Positions 37,842 to 52,826 of a DNA stretch of 64,000 bases are shown here, piece after piece. The notes below the pieces were generated by a model, which was not told the DNA's origin, made no database searches, and worked only from the letters and a program-made list of their open reading frames with translations. Each line of letters starts with the position of its first letter. The stretch's first letter is position 1. Where the stretch lies: the NCBI GenBank assembly GCA_964016885.1, contig OZ024745.1, positions 47,914,042 to 47,978,041 of the forward strand, read 5' to 3'. The DNA comes from Eledone cirrhosa (taxonomy: Eukaryota; Mollusca; Cephalopoda; Octopoda; Eledonidae). A program made the translations under genes and the position numbers.

Positions 37842-40800
37842 ATAGGTGACATGACAAAAAGTGTACAGCCCACACAAAAAGTGGTCATTTTGGTGCCATG
37901 ATAAAAAACATCCAGTATACACAGAAAAATGTGATTGCATTAGAAAGGGCATCAAGCCATAGAAACCAAGCCAGAATCAGTTCTGTATCAGCAAGACAGT
38001 CATCTGATCTGGCTTGTCTCATAACGAGACAACTCGTCTAAACCAAGCTAGTGTGGAAAAACAGATGTTAAATGGTGATGATGATGATATATATACAGGG
38101 TGGGTGGAAGGAAACTCCCTATTCAAAATTGTTAATGACACTGGTGTATCTTTACAGCTGTAGGAAATATATATACATTCACCCACAAATGTATTGCGTA
38201 GTATCTCCCTTTGCTCAAACAAATCTCACTATGACAAAAAGTACCCAGTCAACTCTGTAAGGAGGTAGTGCTGGGCCACGAAAAAAAAAAGCACCCAAGT
38301 GCTGGTGCCACAAAAAAGCACCCAGTCTACCCAGTAAAGTGGGCCTACTGGTGCCACAAAAAAAGCTCACAGTACACATTCTAAGCTAGCTGGCATTAGG
38401 AAGAGCATCCAACCTAGAAAACCAAGCCAAAAACAGGGCATATGAGCAAGATGTGGTCACCCAACTTGTTTGGCCAAAGCAGACACTGTCTAACCCATGC
38501 AAGTATGGGAATAGACATGTGATGATGATGATAGTGGCTGTGTGTGTGTGTGGGTGTAGAAACTTTTCAGAGAAATCAGTCACAACATATCAAGTACTAC
38601 TAGATTATGTAAGCCTCTTATATTAAACATGTTAACACCATGTATATTCATATATCAAATATGGTTTATAATAGAAACAAATGTTTTGAGGGCAATTACA
38701 CATGAATTAACAAAATAAATGTAATGATAATAATTGTAAAAAAAAAAACATGATATCAACAAAATACTTCCACAACAATAGTCTATAAAGGCAAGATTAG
38801 CAACAATAAAATTAGTTTTGTTTTTCTTTTTTTTTCCAACAGCAATAGTATAGAAAGGGGTGGCAGACAGACAGGTATCTAAATTAGTCCTGTCACTTGG
38901 AAAATATTTTTTTCTATTCTGAATAAATTTTACTAGTAATGTTTGTATTTAGACACATAAAATTAGGAGTAGATGAACCATATTTTACATTAATGGAAGA
39001 ATTTAGCAGACAATTTTGAAAGTATATATATATATATATATATATTTATTCTAAAACATTGCAGCATTGTCATATAGCTACCATCAAATAGAAAGGTCAG
39101 TTTTATGGTGTTTTACATAGACTGTTGACAACAGTAGTAGCAGCAGTAGCAGCCTCAATAACGAATGAACGAAAAAAAGCATGAATGAATAAAACTGATT
39201 TCTTACCCATTCAGTTGACTCTTAAAATATCATACACCAGATCGCAGCTAAATGAGACAACCCAACAACACTTTCCTCCAATAAACTACCATGTGTACTT
39301 GTATATAAGACATTTTCCCCCCATGAAAAGACCTGAAAATCAGCATGCAACTTATCTACTGGTCCTACAAAACCTCAATTTCAAAATAAATGGTACACTG
39401 TAAATATTGCATGTAAAATGGAGATGTAACTATACACATCTATATACAGTCTGTATCTTAATGCATTATAGTTAATGAATGTGTACACATATATATGTAT
39501 GTGTGTAATAAAAAAAAATCTAGCTCTAATTAGTTACTGAAATTATTTCTTACTCTTTTTTAAGTCACTTTAGCATGCCAGATAAACTGACAACTGTCGA
39601 TCTAAATTTGATGTTTTCTTTTTCTTTCATCATTAGATTTTCTGCAGCTACGTATAGGGACCTGAAAATTTGTTCTCAATCATTTATGTTTGCTTACAGA
39701 AAACATCCTTTTCATTCATTCCATAATGAAGCATAACCAACCTTCTAATAATGTGATGTACATCTATCTGGGTGCGTAAACAGTTCCAAATATGACCAGA
39801 AAGATCTGCATAAAACCATGCCAGTTGGAAAGAAGTGTTGCACATGAATACACACAAACACTCAGCCTTGTGTGCTACAAAGCAACAGAATGCTCGTTAC
39901 ATCAGTTCTTAATACTAATTTGTTTTATTTACAGAGTAAAAGTAACAACAAAATAATGTAATAAACAGGTAAAATAAGATAAGGTGATGTGCTCAGACTA
40001 GATATTTTGGATTAATCGACTTAACATCAATAGTGTGTGCAACTGACTGCAGTTTATTTTAAGAAGGTTAGACAATTTTATACAACCAAAAAAGTTAGTC
40101 TGATTCATTCACTCCACAACTTTTTTTTCCAAAGAAATATAAAACAGGAGACAAAAATAAAAAGGAAAATCATTAATTAATGTTGAAGCTTAAGAAGTAA
40201 TTATTAACCCTTTCATTGCCATATTTCTGATAAAACACAATGCTTACGATTCTCAAATAATTTTTTTAATAAATCAAGAATTTAACTAACCTTTTCACTA
40301 TAAAGCTAGTATTTGGAGCATAACTTAAAAGGCACATATAAAATTATAAAATGTTTTTAGATAAACATAAACACTTTAAAATAATTTTGATAATAAAACC
40401 AGAGGTGGTTTGGTATCAGAAGTGTTAGATACTAATATGCAGAGAAATGATAATTGATGCAATACTTGTGATGAAATAAACGCAGAGGGAAGGATTACAT
40501 AATCTTTATACATAACATAAAGTGAATTTAATTTTAACATTTAAAGTTTTACCAGAGAAAGTGAGCAGCAATGACCTTTGCCAACCAACAGCATGAAGGA
40601 GAAAGTGTGATGAAATTTTTTTTTTTATAAAATGAATTTAAAAATTAAAAGATAAAATAAATATAAAGACAATGTTAAACATTATTAACAAATTGATGTG
40701 GTACACAATAGCAAAACAGAAGTGTAAATTTCAACTACCTGAGAATTATAAATACCGTGTTAGACAGTTAAAGATGTGTGTGGGTGAGAGAAAGAGACTG

Positions 40801-43800
40801 AGTGAGAGAGAGAGAAAGAGTGTGTGAGACACAGACAACAAATATAAATAGAAAGAAGAGCAGAGAAAAGATATTGTATACATAAGCATGAGGCTGAGAA
40901 AGTAAGACCATATTTTTGTTTTCAACTGTATTAATTACCAATAATCAAATGGTACACTCTTCATTTACAGAATCAGAAAAAAATAGATTATTTTTTTTGT
41001 TCCATGAATGTAAGGAACAAGCAATATGTTTATTACCTGAAATTGATGACAAAAAAATTGATTTTGTGCAGTCAAATTCAGATGTATATCGAGAGTACAT
41101 TAGAACATTATCATTTGTGTGATATAGTTTGATCAGAGAGAAAGAGACACAGAGGGAGAGGAAGTAGTTTTCTAAATTATAGGTGTGTATAGATAGAGAG
41201 AGAGAGGAAATATTTTACTAAATTATAGGTGTGCAGAGAGAGAGAGAGAAACAGGTTGCTGGTAGGGAGATTAGTGATTAAATATGTAAACACACCAGGG
41301 GAAAAAAAAAAAACCCATTTGTCATTTCCTTGACTCTTTCAAAGTTGACAGAAAATAAGATGTGAATGAGACACATTAATACGGAATTAATATCAACATT
41401 AATAAACAACAACTGAATATTGAAATATATTAGCTATTATGATAGACTTACAGCCAAGTCTACTGCTGCAGATATGATGTGGTAGAAGCCTCATGTATTA
41501 TGCAGGTTTGTTAGAGCAACTGAAACCGTGGAGAGGGAGAGGGAGAGAGAGGAAGAGAAAGAGAGAGGGGGGGGGGGGGGGGTGTTTCCCTATGTTATAT
41601 TAGAAATGGGACGGCAGACAGCAACTGCGCCACAGCCAGTGCAGAATAAAGATATATTGATTAATCTATTGGGCAGTGAAAGTATTGAAATAGGGGTGGC
41701 AGTTATTGAACAAATGTCAAACAGGTGGAACTGCTAAATCATAGTTACTTTTAATTTAGAATGTGATAGTTAAAGCAATATAAAATAAAAAATAGTTAAA
41801 TATATTAGCAGTAGCCCCCCCCCCCCCCCCTTCTGAAATCATTTTTATATTTTCTACATACAAACACTAAGTAATAATAAATCTTTATTTTTCTCACTTA
41901 AAAATAATGTAACAAAGATTATTATTATTTTTTTTTATTAAGCAGAATCATTAGTGTCAGACAAAATATCTTACAGTAATTACTCACAGCCCTTTACATT
42001 CCGAGTTCAACTTTGCCTTTCATCCCTCCAGGGTCAGTAAAATAATGTATCAGTCAAGTACTGGAGTTGATTTAACCCTTTTCTGACCATATTTCTATTG
42101 AAATACACTATTTCAACCAATTAATGATGAAATTTGAAGGATTTACTCATTACTAAGATAGTAGCTTAACATATGGCTCTCATATAAAATTATGTTGGAA
42201 AATTTAAATTCAAATAGGAATCCTTTAAAATGGATAGTTTGTTTCATACAACCAGAGCCAGTTTTGGCTGGGTTGGGATTAAGAGTTAATCAAAATTGCC
42301 TTTCCCATAAAAGTGCTGGCCTTATACTTAAATTAGAAATCATGTCTATCATTAAAGGTAGAGGATTAGCAGAATAGGTAAAGTGTTGGCTAAACTGCCT
42401 TTGTGACATTTCGACAGTCCCTTTATATTCTGTGTTCAAATCATCAACTTAGATTTTCATCTTTATAAAGTTCCAATTAAGTATGGGTGTAGATTTGACT
42501 TTCCCTTTCCCTAAAATTAACCACTTTGTACCTAAATTAGAAACTATTATTACGTGGCGTATTGGCAAAATCATTAGTGTCAGATAAAATATTTTGTAGC
42601 ATTTGTTCTGGCTTGTTACATTCTGGGGTTCAAATCCTGCCAAGACCAATTTTGCCTTCCATTCTTTTAGGTTCAATAAAATAAAATACCAGTCATGTAC
42701 TAGGGCTGATGTACCCCCCCCCCTCTACACACACACACACACGCACCAAAACATATTGCCGGTCTTCTAAATTAGAGACCATTATTACTATCCTCATTAT
42801 TTGCTAAGTTTTCCTGTCTTTTTCTTATTTATAGATATATTCTAAGTGAAGTGGTTTGCTTAAAATATTAACCTGCCATACTTATATCAACATTTTACTA
42901 CCAAAAGATATATTTTAATTTATTTCAATGAAAATGTAAAGTGAGACTAGTGAAATAATGATTGATAAGGTACTAAGATTGTAATTATATTTTTAATCAT
43001 AATCATTAAGATTAATGTCACTAATTAACTTGTAATTAATTAAGATTATTGACAAAGTTGTTTTGTTTCATTTTGTTTTCTCTACAAAAGAGTTGTCAGT
43101 TGGCCAAGTTGATAGTGTATCAGCTGAGCAACTGCAAGTCAATGGCTCGAAACTCATTAGTGGCACACATTGGGTCTAGAAGCAAAACAGCCTATCTCTC
43201 ACAAGCATAGTCCACTTGACATTGTTAAGCAGACATGTTGAGTGAAAAGTTACTATGAATTGGTAGTCAGATTAAACATTACTTCAGGATAATGCCAGAT
43301 ACAAATATGTAAAAATATAGTTCTTATGACCCATTCAACCCATGATACTAAAGAAAACCAAATTTTATTCGAAAGAACTGAATACAAAGAATAAACATTA
43401 ACTTTTAACGTTCTGTACTGCATAAAACTACATTAGCAAGACATTCACAAAAAACACAAAATGATACAATGACTGCATCACATTAAGTTTACTACAAATT
43501 TTCACATTGAATTGTCCACTAGTAAAGAAACTGTAACAACATTTGAATTAATAAACCCGTTTTTAGATATTTTCTGCTTAATCATTACGGAGTGTTAAGA
43601 ATTAAGAAAATTATTTCCCTTTCTATTAACTATTTGTTGTGCTAGAAAAACAATCATCACTGCAGCTGCAGTTGCTAGTTTCCCCCTCTATACAATATAG
43701 GAAAACATCAATAAAATAATGATTTAAAAAAATATGCAACGACCAGTATCAAAGTATTGCAAGATATTTTAATGTTAACTTTTTGATATCAAAGTGCCCC

Positions 43801-46800
43801 TGGTTTTAAAGTGTATATATTTACCTAAAAATTTTCCATCATATTTTCTAAATACCAGCTTTTTAATGGAAGTTTGTTATATTACTAAATCCATCAAAAT
43901 TCTTGATAACTTTTCAAAGTCAAAAAATCATAGGCAGCATCTTTCATCAAAAGTATGATGATGAAAGGGTTAAATGCACATCAATTTTACAGTGGTGCTA
44001 TTAACCCTTTCCATGGCTGTATTTCTTATTAATTAATTAAGGAAGGATTTTTGTTACTAAGATAGTAACTTAATATGGTTTTATTTCAAAAGGGTTAAAA
44101 AGTAATGAACTATATATACAACTAAAACAGATGGGCAGGATTTTAAAAGCTAAGACCAGGTTTTAGCATTTTGTAATACTTTGGCAGAAAATACCCCAAA
44201 ACAGGTTTGTTTTTGCAGTATTAGAGAATAAGGACTTTAATTTTTCAAGTGATGTGGTCATAGTTCTGTTTCATACTATTTTAAAGAATGCCATTACTAT
44301 TGCAGTTTCTTGAAGTACAGTACTTTTGAGTATATCAGTGACTCTGTTCAGTAATGAACAGAGTCACTGATATAATATACAAGAATAATGATATTTTCAA
44401 CAGAATACTTTGAGTTCAGCCAGAAAGTATGATATATTCACTTATTTTTAACCATGTATTTCTATTTCAGTTATTTTGCTGAAAATAAAGTATCTCTTAT
44501 TCTTTACTTTCTTGAATGACTCAGTTAAGATCCACTCTTTTCTATTATCCTCCCAACTATTCGAGGTTTCATTATGTTGTCATTAGCAATACATATAGCA
44601 GAAAATCTGATAGCTTTAACCCATTTGATACCTAGGTTCTACAATATAAAGGTGTTTATTTTAAAGTGGTATATATTTATCAAAAAACCATCCATCATAA
44701 TTTTATGTAAGACATCTGCTTAAAAAATGAGAAAGTTATTTTATTAATTCCCTCCAAATTCTTTATTACTTTCAAGATCATTTGACAATTATAAGTAGTG
44801 TCTTTTATGAGAAATATAGTAAGGAAAAGGTGAAAAGGTTTTTTTAAGTACAGCTCAGAATCCACAGGACATAATTCTAAACAATGCAATTTGTGGGAGA
44901 TTTTGTAGCTATTTCAAACACACGGAGCAATCATATAGAGGCTTGTTTGTTGATTCTAGACACTTGAGTTTCGTGGCTTAGTTAACAGGCAATATTAACC
45001 CTTTAATGTTCAAACCGGCCAAAATTCTCTACCTTTTTCTGTTGAAACTGGCTGTAACTGGTCACTCAAACTGATGTTAAGGTTTTGTTCTCAAAATAAA
45101 TACTTTCAAAATCTCATAGATTCGATATTATGTGAGATAATTATGAGATAAAGCATTTACCATGAAAATATAATAGTATATATAGAGTAATGTGAATACT
45201 AAAGGGTTAAGAGGCAGTGTGATCATTGTTAACTGTGCCAAATAGAGGAGCATTCTTATTTTACCAAAGAAAGAGACATTACTAGACATGAAACTGCAAT
45301 GTTAATTCTATTAAACATGGATCCATATATAGCTAGTGTCCAATATATTGATTATTGAACATTTCTTTGGCTTATAAGATATTCTGAGAAAGAAAAAGGT
45401 TAGGAAAAAGATTAATCCAGAAAATAAAAAAATAAAAAAAACTGATATATAACCAATGATTTGTTCAGTTTCTGGATAGGTTCCACATTCTGCTTATTCT
45501 ATAATTACAACACCCATTCTACTAAAACCTATAAACTACACAGCTGTTTTGTTTTTATTTTGTTCACTTCCTAACACTTACATAAAGAAATTTAACTAAA
45601 CTAACCCTTCTATTCAACATCATCATCATATTATGTCTGCTTTCCATACTAGAATATGTTGGACAGGTTGTCACAGTCTGAGAATGTTGAACAATCCTGT
45701 CTTGCTCATACTGCCCATATTTCAGCATGGTTTCTAAGGCTAAATGCCCATTTGCCAACCACCTCACATAATGTACTGAGTGCTTTTATCATGGCACCAG
45801 TACTAACACTTTGCAAAGTGGACTGAATGCATTTTATTATGGGACCAATACTACCACTTTACAGAGTGTATTGAATGCATTTTATTATGGCACCAGCACC
45901 ACCACTTTACAGGATGTACTATATGCATATTATCATAAGAGAAAAAAACATACAAAGTAAAAATAATTTCGAGACAATTTTTTCCACTTATTTACTTCTT
46001 TATGGAGCGTAAAGTTGTTAAATTTGTTTTTTTCTGAGATAACTTTACACTACATTTTGACTTTGAGAAAAGATATGAGAAAACCCTTATGCTGCTTTCA
46101 GGACATGTGAAAAAGATATAAAATATGCTGGTCAGAGATAATACAAGACCCTAGTTTTTCTTTTTTAAAAGAGATTATAGTATTGATTAAAGGAATAAAG
46201 TATTAATTCGTTTACATCATAATATTAAAGCTATAATAAAGTATCTGAAAAGTGTCTTGCATAAGAAAAGATAAATTCTTTGTTGTCAAGTTCAAGTGTC
46301 TCAGGGCCATGTTCACGAGTGATAAAAGGCAGGAGGCTGAATTAAGTGCAAGAATTGCAGGAGCTGGTGTTGTAATGCACCAGCTTCAGCATTCGGTAAC
46401 CAGAAGAAGAGAGACAGGTGTAAAAGTTAAACTTGCAATCTTCAATTTGGTATTCATGCCAACCTTTACCTATGTCATGAATCTTGGGTAATGGCTGAAA
46501 GAATACAAGCAACTGAAATGGGGTTCCTCCAAAGGGTCTTTGGAGTAACGTTATTTGATAGAGTGTGGAGCTTGGAGATCAGAGAGTCATTTCAGATAGA
46601 GCTGCTACTTCTCTGAATTGAGAGATCACAGCTCCGATACTATGGGCATGTGGTTAGAATGTCTCAGGAAAGAATCGCTGGACAGATTTTATGGGCAAAA
46701 CCAATCAGCAGGAGACACAGGAGTAGAGCCCGAGCAAGATAGTTGAATAACATCTATGAGCTCAGCTGGTCTCGTTTGGGGATCCAGCCAGATCGGTTGG

Positions 46801-49800
46801 ACATGGTTGCTTCTGACAGGACCTGCTGGAAGGAGTGTTTGATGACTCTGCCCCCACGACTCTCTCAGGAATAAGTGGGCGAAGAAGAAGTAGTAATTGA
46901 AATAGAGTGTATTTCAAAAGATTGTCATTCGGAATTTCCAGTTGTCCTCTACACTATATGTACCTAGTTTGTCACCCCTCTCATCTCCTGCATCCTGTAA
47001 GGTCTTTCTAAACCTATATTTAACTGAAAGGTCCTTTAGCTTCCAAACCCACCATCTCCATATTTTCCTGCGTATCTTGCTCTGTCTAGTGTTTATTTTG
47101 ATGTCGCTAATAACTAACTAGTGTTGGGCGGGGCATTCTTCCCCAGGGAAGGCCTCATCTACCATAAATTATACTCCACTATACAATCACTAGTTCCACT
47201 TATAGAACTAATTGCCATCAATGTAACAAACAACAATTACTAATTTCAGTCTCTCAGCAAGCTCTGAAGATGCCTTCCGCCTTCAATCAGCAAGATCAAC
47301 AAATGAGCCATGGTGACTTCTTTGACAAGTGCTTATCATTATGATTGGTTTGGAGCAGTTCTCGGCAAGTGGCGGCTAGGTTTAGTTGCCTGGGATTGTA
47401 CAAACAATGGTTTTGCTCTTGACTTTACGTCATTTCTCATTGTTTAGCAACCATGAGAAAACTAGAGGCACCCCCATTTTTGTGTTTTGCGAGGTACACC
47501 GTTATCTGTCTCTAATTTGATCAGCTTGCTCACCACTGAGAAGCTATAACACATCATCATCATCATCGTTTAACGTCCATCTTCCACGCTTGCATGGGTT
47601 TGGACGGGAGTTTTCCCACTTGAGGCAAGATTGGTTGTCCTGCTCGTATAGGACTGTCTGGTGGGTTTTCTATGGCTGGATGCCCTTCCTAACACCAACC
47701 ACGTTTACAGTGTGGACTGGGAGGTTTTTACCGTGTTACCTACACGGCCACATTACAGCGTGGACTGTGTTTTTTTGTCGTGACACCTACACAACGTCAT
47801 TTGTTTCGGACTGGATGTTGTGGTACCAACATAACTTTACATTGAAGGGGGTTGTGTGGATGGGGTGGGGGTAGTTGGACAGGGGTGTATTTTTGTTAGA
47901 GCTGCCTACTGACTGTAGGTTTTGCTTTGTACTTAGGCAAGGCGGGTCTTCTGTATTACTGTGTAGCACCAAAGATCTCAGTCCAGTGACATTGTCTTGG
48001 AGAGGTGTAAGTGTGTGAGGTCGGAATTTATCAAGTCGTCCCAGGTTTTTCTGGGTCTACCTACTCCGTGGCTACCGTCTATTTTTATCGCCCTGCACTT
48101 TTTTATACAGCTGTCGTCTTTCATGCGCATCACGTGACCGTACCAACGTAGTCTTCTCTCGAGTAAACAACATCTGATCCCTCTTATTCCTAATTTCTCC
48201 CTTAGTTCGTTTATGCTTTGCCGTTCACGTATATTACTATTACACATCCATCCTCAGGCAAATTTCATCATTATTGCTATGTAAACGTAGACACCTAGGT
48301 ATTTGGGTTTTATGACCAGCTCAATCAGCTGGTCATATATGAAAGGGTTAAAAGGTATTCTATTTTGCATCCTGTCAATATGTGAGATGTCCATATGTCT
48401 TTCAAAGTTATTTGATAGTAACTGAATTCCTATCATTTACAATATGACTCTTTTTGTACTCACATTTGTTTCACAATTCAACATTTTTACATCTACCAGC
48501 CTATTCACATAAAACATTGGTGAAATGCCAACTTAACTGAAAGTTAAGATCTATGCCAAGACGAAATATAATTTCCTTCAATTCTGTTTCACTTATTTCA
48601 ATACTCAGTGTTTAGTCAGACCACTGTTTCAATCACGGCACTGGCAATATTTTTGCCACAGTTTGTCATTAAAAAGGCACCCAACTGTCCTCTACACTAT
48701 TTCAGTTATCTCTTTCTTTATAAACACTTGCTAGTGCTAAAAAGCACTAACAAGTTTCCCCACACGTCATTACCTAATTGTGTACCTTCATACTTTCATT
48801 TTATTTTCCAACCTAATTACTTATGCAGTTATGTTAATTTTCAATGTCTTCAAAGTGTGGCGTTAATAAAAATAATTGTTTCTACTTTTTGGCACAAGGC
48901 CAGCAATTACCCAGTGCATTACTGGTACTTTATTTTATCGACCCCGTAAGGATGAAAGGCAAAGTTAACCTCGGCGGGATTCGAACTCAGAATGGCAAGG
49001 GCCGTAACTATGCGTCAAAGCATAGCGTCTAAAAATAATGAAGTACTTTATGATATTTTGTTATAGCCCTATCATTATCGTATGTAATTATCATTTGAAA
49101 TTAAATCTCTTATCGGGATCAACTCCACTGTCCATTCCCCCAGTACAGAGATCAATGTTAGTAACATACATGAATTTGTGTTGACATACACTCAGGATGG
49201 GTTGCGTCAACTCCAGCCAATGAATCCATAGCATCATAGACATAAACTGACTATTGACAGTGATTGCAGACATCTGACACAGATTGTCATCCTGCTACAA
49301 TTCCAATAGCGAAAACCATATATGTGAGGACCAGATATTTATTCATGATCAAAATTGGTTGCACTTTATCCACATTTTCAGCTGTCCACTTCACCATTTA
49401 CACCTTCTTGAGAGGAATCCTGGTGCGATTGCATCACAAATAAATTTACCATGTGGGTGTCAGTGTGCATGACTAAACCACATGAGGCGCCTTTTGAGTA
49501 GGAATTGTTCAAAGGAAGCAATCCAGCAGCAATCATGAATTTATTGTGTGAATGCATGATTCATTTAGCAAAGGTAAGTTTGGAGATATGTTTAACTATA
49601 CAGAAACTGAAAAGGTTATGAATAAAAATGGTTTTACTAATTTGGATGCACCAGACATGGAGAAGGTGACCGTGGAAGAGGAGTGAGTGTAATCGACTTT
49701 CCAAAAACTGAAGAACAAAAGGTTCTGACAGCCTTCATTATTTCAAGCCAACAAAGAAACTTTTACAGTCACTTGACCTGCTAAAAATATCAGCCAAATC

Positions 49801-52793
49801 TCCTACCTTACCATCTTAAAGAAAGATATACTAGATGATGTAGCCCTAAATATACTATGCCTGAAAGAGATAGGATTGACTCAGGTCTGATCTGGGGTTA
49901 AATAGCAACAACATTCAATGTCTAAAAATCTGAGATAGTTGTTAATAAGATTATCATTTTTTGAAAAAATAAGTACTGGGGTCAATGTGCTCCAGCATGG
50001 GCACGGTCTGATGGCTGAAACCAGTAAAAGAAACAAAAGAATTCAAATACATATTACATTATTAAATTTATATTATATAATAATAACACAAGTAATCAGA
50101 AAACAAATATATTAAACTATTTACAGGAATGTTAGTATCAATCCACTCAGTTAATTGTAATCTAAATAGAAATTGCTTAATGAAGAAATAAACTACTAAA
50201 GTGTTTAACAAAGTTATATTAGACATTATATAGGCTACTTTTGAGGCAGGAAAGAGAAATAGGAATACTGAAAATTGCATATTTTATTTATAAGAAAAAT
50301 ATTTATTTTTCAATACATGTAATGAAAATTTGTAAAAAATAATTCTTTCTAACATTGGCACAAGGCCAGCAATTTGTGGGAGGAGAAAGTCAATTACATT
50401 GCCCCCCGGAAGGATAAAAGGCTAAGTTGACCTCAAACAAATACTGTTACGCATTTCTCCAATGCTTCCACCAATCCACCGTCCTAAAATTTGTAAAAAT
50501 AATGGATATTTATTTCTTCTAACATTAGAGAATCTTTTTACTAAACACAGAACACAACTAAATAGCTACAAAGGGAGCTATGTAAGCATCTATTTCCTAG
50601 GATTTTCACACAAACATCACTCAATCTATCTTAGTTTATCTACATTTCCATGCACATTGTTGACAAACTATGACCTTACCCCCAGCACAATGGTGATTTA
50701 TAAGATTCATCAAATGTCTCATCTCTGGAAGAAAAGGCACACTCATTGGTTTTAAAATTGGGCAGCAAAAAAAAAAAAGTATCAGTTATATTCTAAACAC
50801 ATATATTGCTCTGACTCATCTCAGAAAACAGAACATTTTTTTCAAGTAATATTTTCAACCCATGAGAGAAATTATTTATTACAAAAGTTTAGAGCCTAAA
50901 TAAACCATTAACCCTTTTGATATTCAACTCTGGAAGAGAATGTACACTCATGGGCTTTAAAATTAGGCAACAAAGAAAAGTATCAGTTACTGTGTATACT
51001 TAAATATAAGCCAAGGTATATGGGAGAGGCGGTTAGCTTATATACACCATCTAAACAATGTGTTGATTAGCTGCCTCAGCTTATAAATTAAATGGGGTTT
51101 GGATTTTTGCTTATTTCTCATACATAAAATAGGTGAGTCAACTTATATTTTAGTCATCATCATCATCATCATCATCACCGTTTTACGTCCGTTCTTCCAC
51201 GCTAGCATGGGTTAGACGGGTTGTCCTGTTGTGGGCAGTGTCTGGTCAGCTGACCATGCCTTGCTCATACAGGAACTGATCTGGCTTGATTTCTACAGCT
51301 GGATGCCCTTCCTAACACCAACCTCATTTACAGTGAGTGCTGGGTGCTTTTTCGTGGCGCCTACACGTCCACTTTACAGTGTGGGCTGGGTGCTTTTAGT
51401 ATATACAGTATATTCTAAACACATATATTGTTCTGATTCAGTCAGCCTAAGGACTCATTTCAGAAAATACAACATTTTAGGTAATATTTTCAAATCTTGA
51501 GAGAAATTATTTATAACAAAAGTTTAGAGCCTAAATAAACCATTAACCCATTTGATATTAAACATCTCCTGGTTCTGCAATACAAAACTGGTTGTTTTAA
51601 AATGTTTACATTTATCTAAAAACCTTCCATCATAATATTATGTAAGAACCATTGTTATGTTACAATTACCAGCTTTATAACAAGACAGTTATGTTACTGA
51701 ATTTCTCCAAATTTTTTTATTATTTCAAAAATTATTTGAAAACAATAGGCAGTGTCTTTCATTAGCAATATGGAAATGAAAGAATCAATGCAATAAGACT
51801 GCTGCTCTAGTGACTAAATAATAGCTGAGAAGTTAAAATCCAGTTAAAATACTATGCAAAATGTTCAGAAAGAGAAATATAACATGTTAATATCAATTAT
51901 ATCATTCACTATTACTGATGAATCCAATCTCAGTTTTGACAATGATTATTCTGTTGATCGATCAACTGTGTCTGACTAGTAAAATTAACGTGTAAGTGGT
52001 TAAGTATTCCATGTACCCTAAACATTATTCCTAAGCCGAACCAGTGTGACACCATGTGGCATGGCTGGACATTTAGATTACAAGTACAACTCATCTGATA
52101 GGCATCCAATTATTTTCCGCTTTCCAAATTTCACTCATAAAACTTGAGTTAAACTGGGGCTATAGTAAAGAAATTTGTCCAAAATGTTATGCAAATGGAT
52201 TGACCCAGGACTTTGCGATTACAAACAAACTTTTTAACTACTCAGCTATGCTTGCATACACTTAATCACTCCTAGTTTTGAATTATTATTGGATTGACAG
52301 TATCGGTAGAGGGTCGGACGCCATGCTTTGCAGCAGAGTTACGGCCCTTTATGATCTGAGTTCAAATCCCGCCGAGGTTAAATTTGCCTTTCATCCTTAT
52401 GGGGGTCGATAAAATAAAGTACCAGTAATACACTAGGATAATTGCTGGCCTTGTGCCAAAAGTAAAAACAATTATTATTTGTGGTTGTGTTTTTTAGCTG
52501 CTCCTGTAACGTAAAAAAAAAAAAAAAAAGATGGTTACAGGGTTACAGGTAGGATACCTTTGCTCAGTGAAGACTGACCTGAGGCTAAATAACAGCTAAA
52601 GATAACTTGAAAATAACAAGCATGGTGATTTTGATGCAAACAATATTATACATACATATATATATAAAATAACAGTTTGACATCATTCTGTACTACCAGT
52701 GGTTTCAAGACAAAACCACATCTAAATCATCAAGTGCAGAATTAATTCAAATACTCAAATTCCACATTATGTGTGTTTATTGCTTTTTATTTT

Positions 52794-52826
<33 letters not shown>

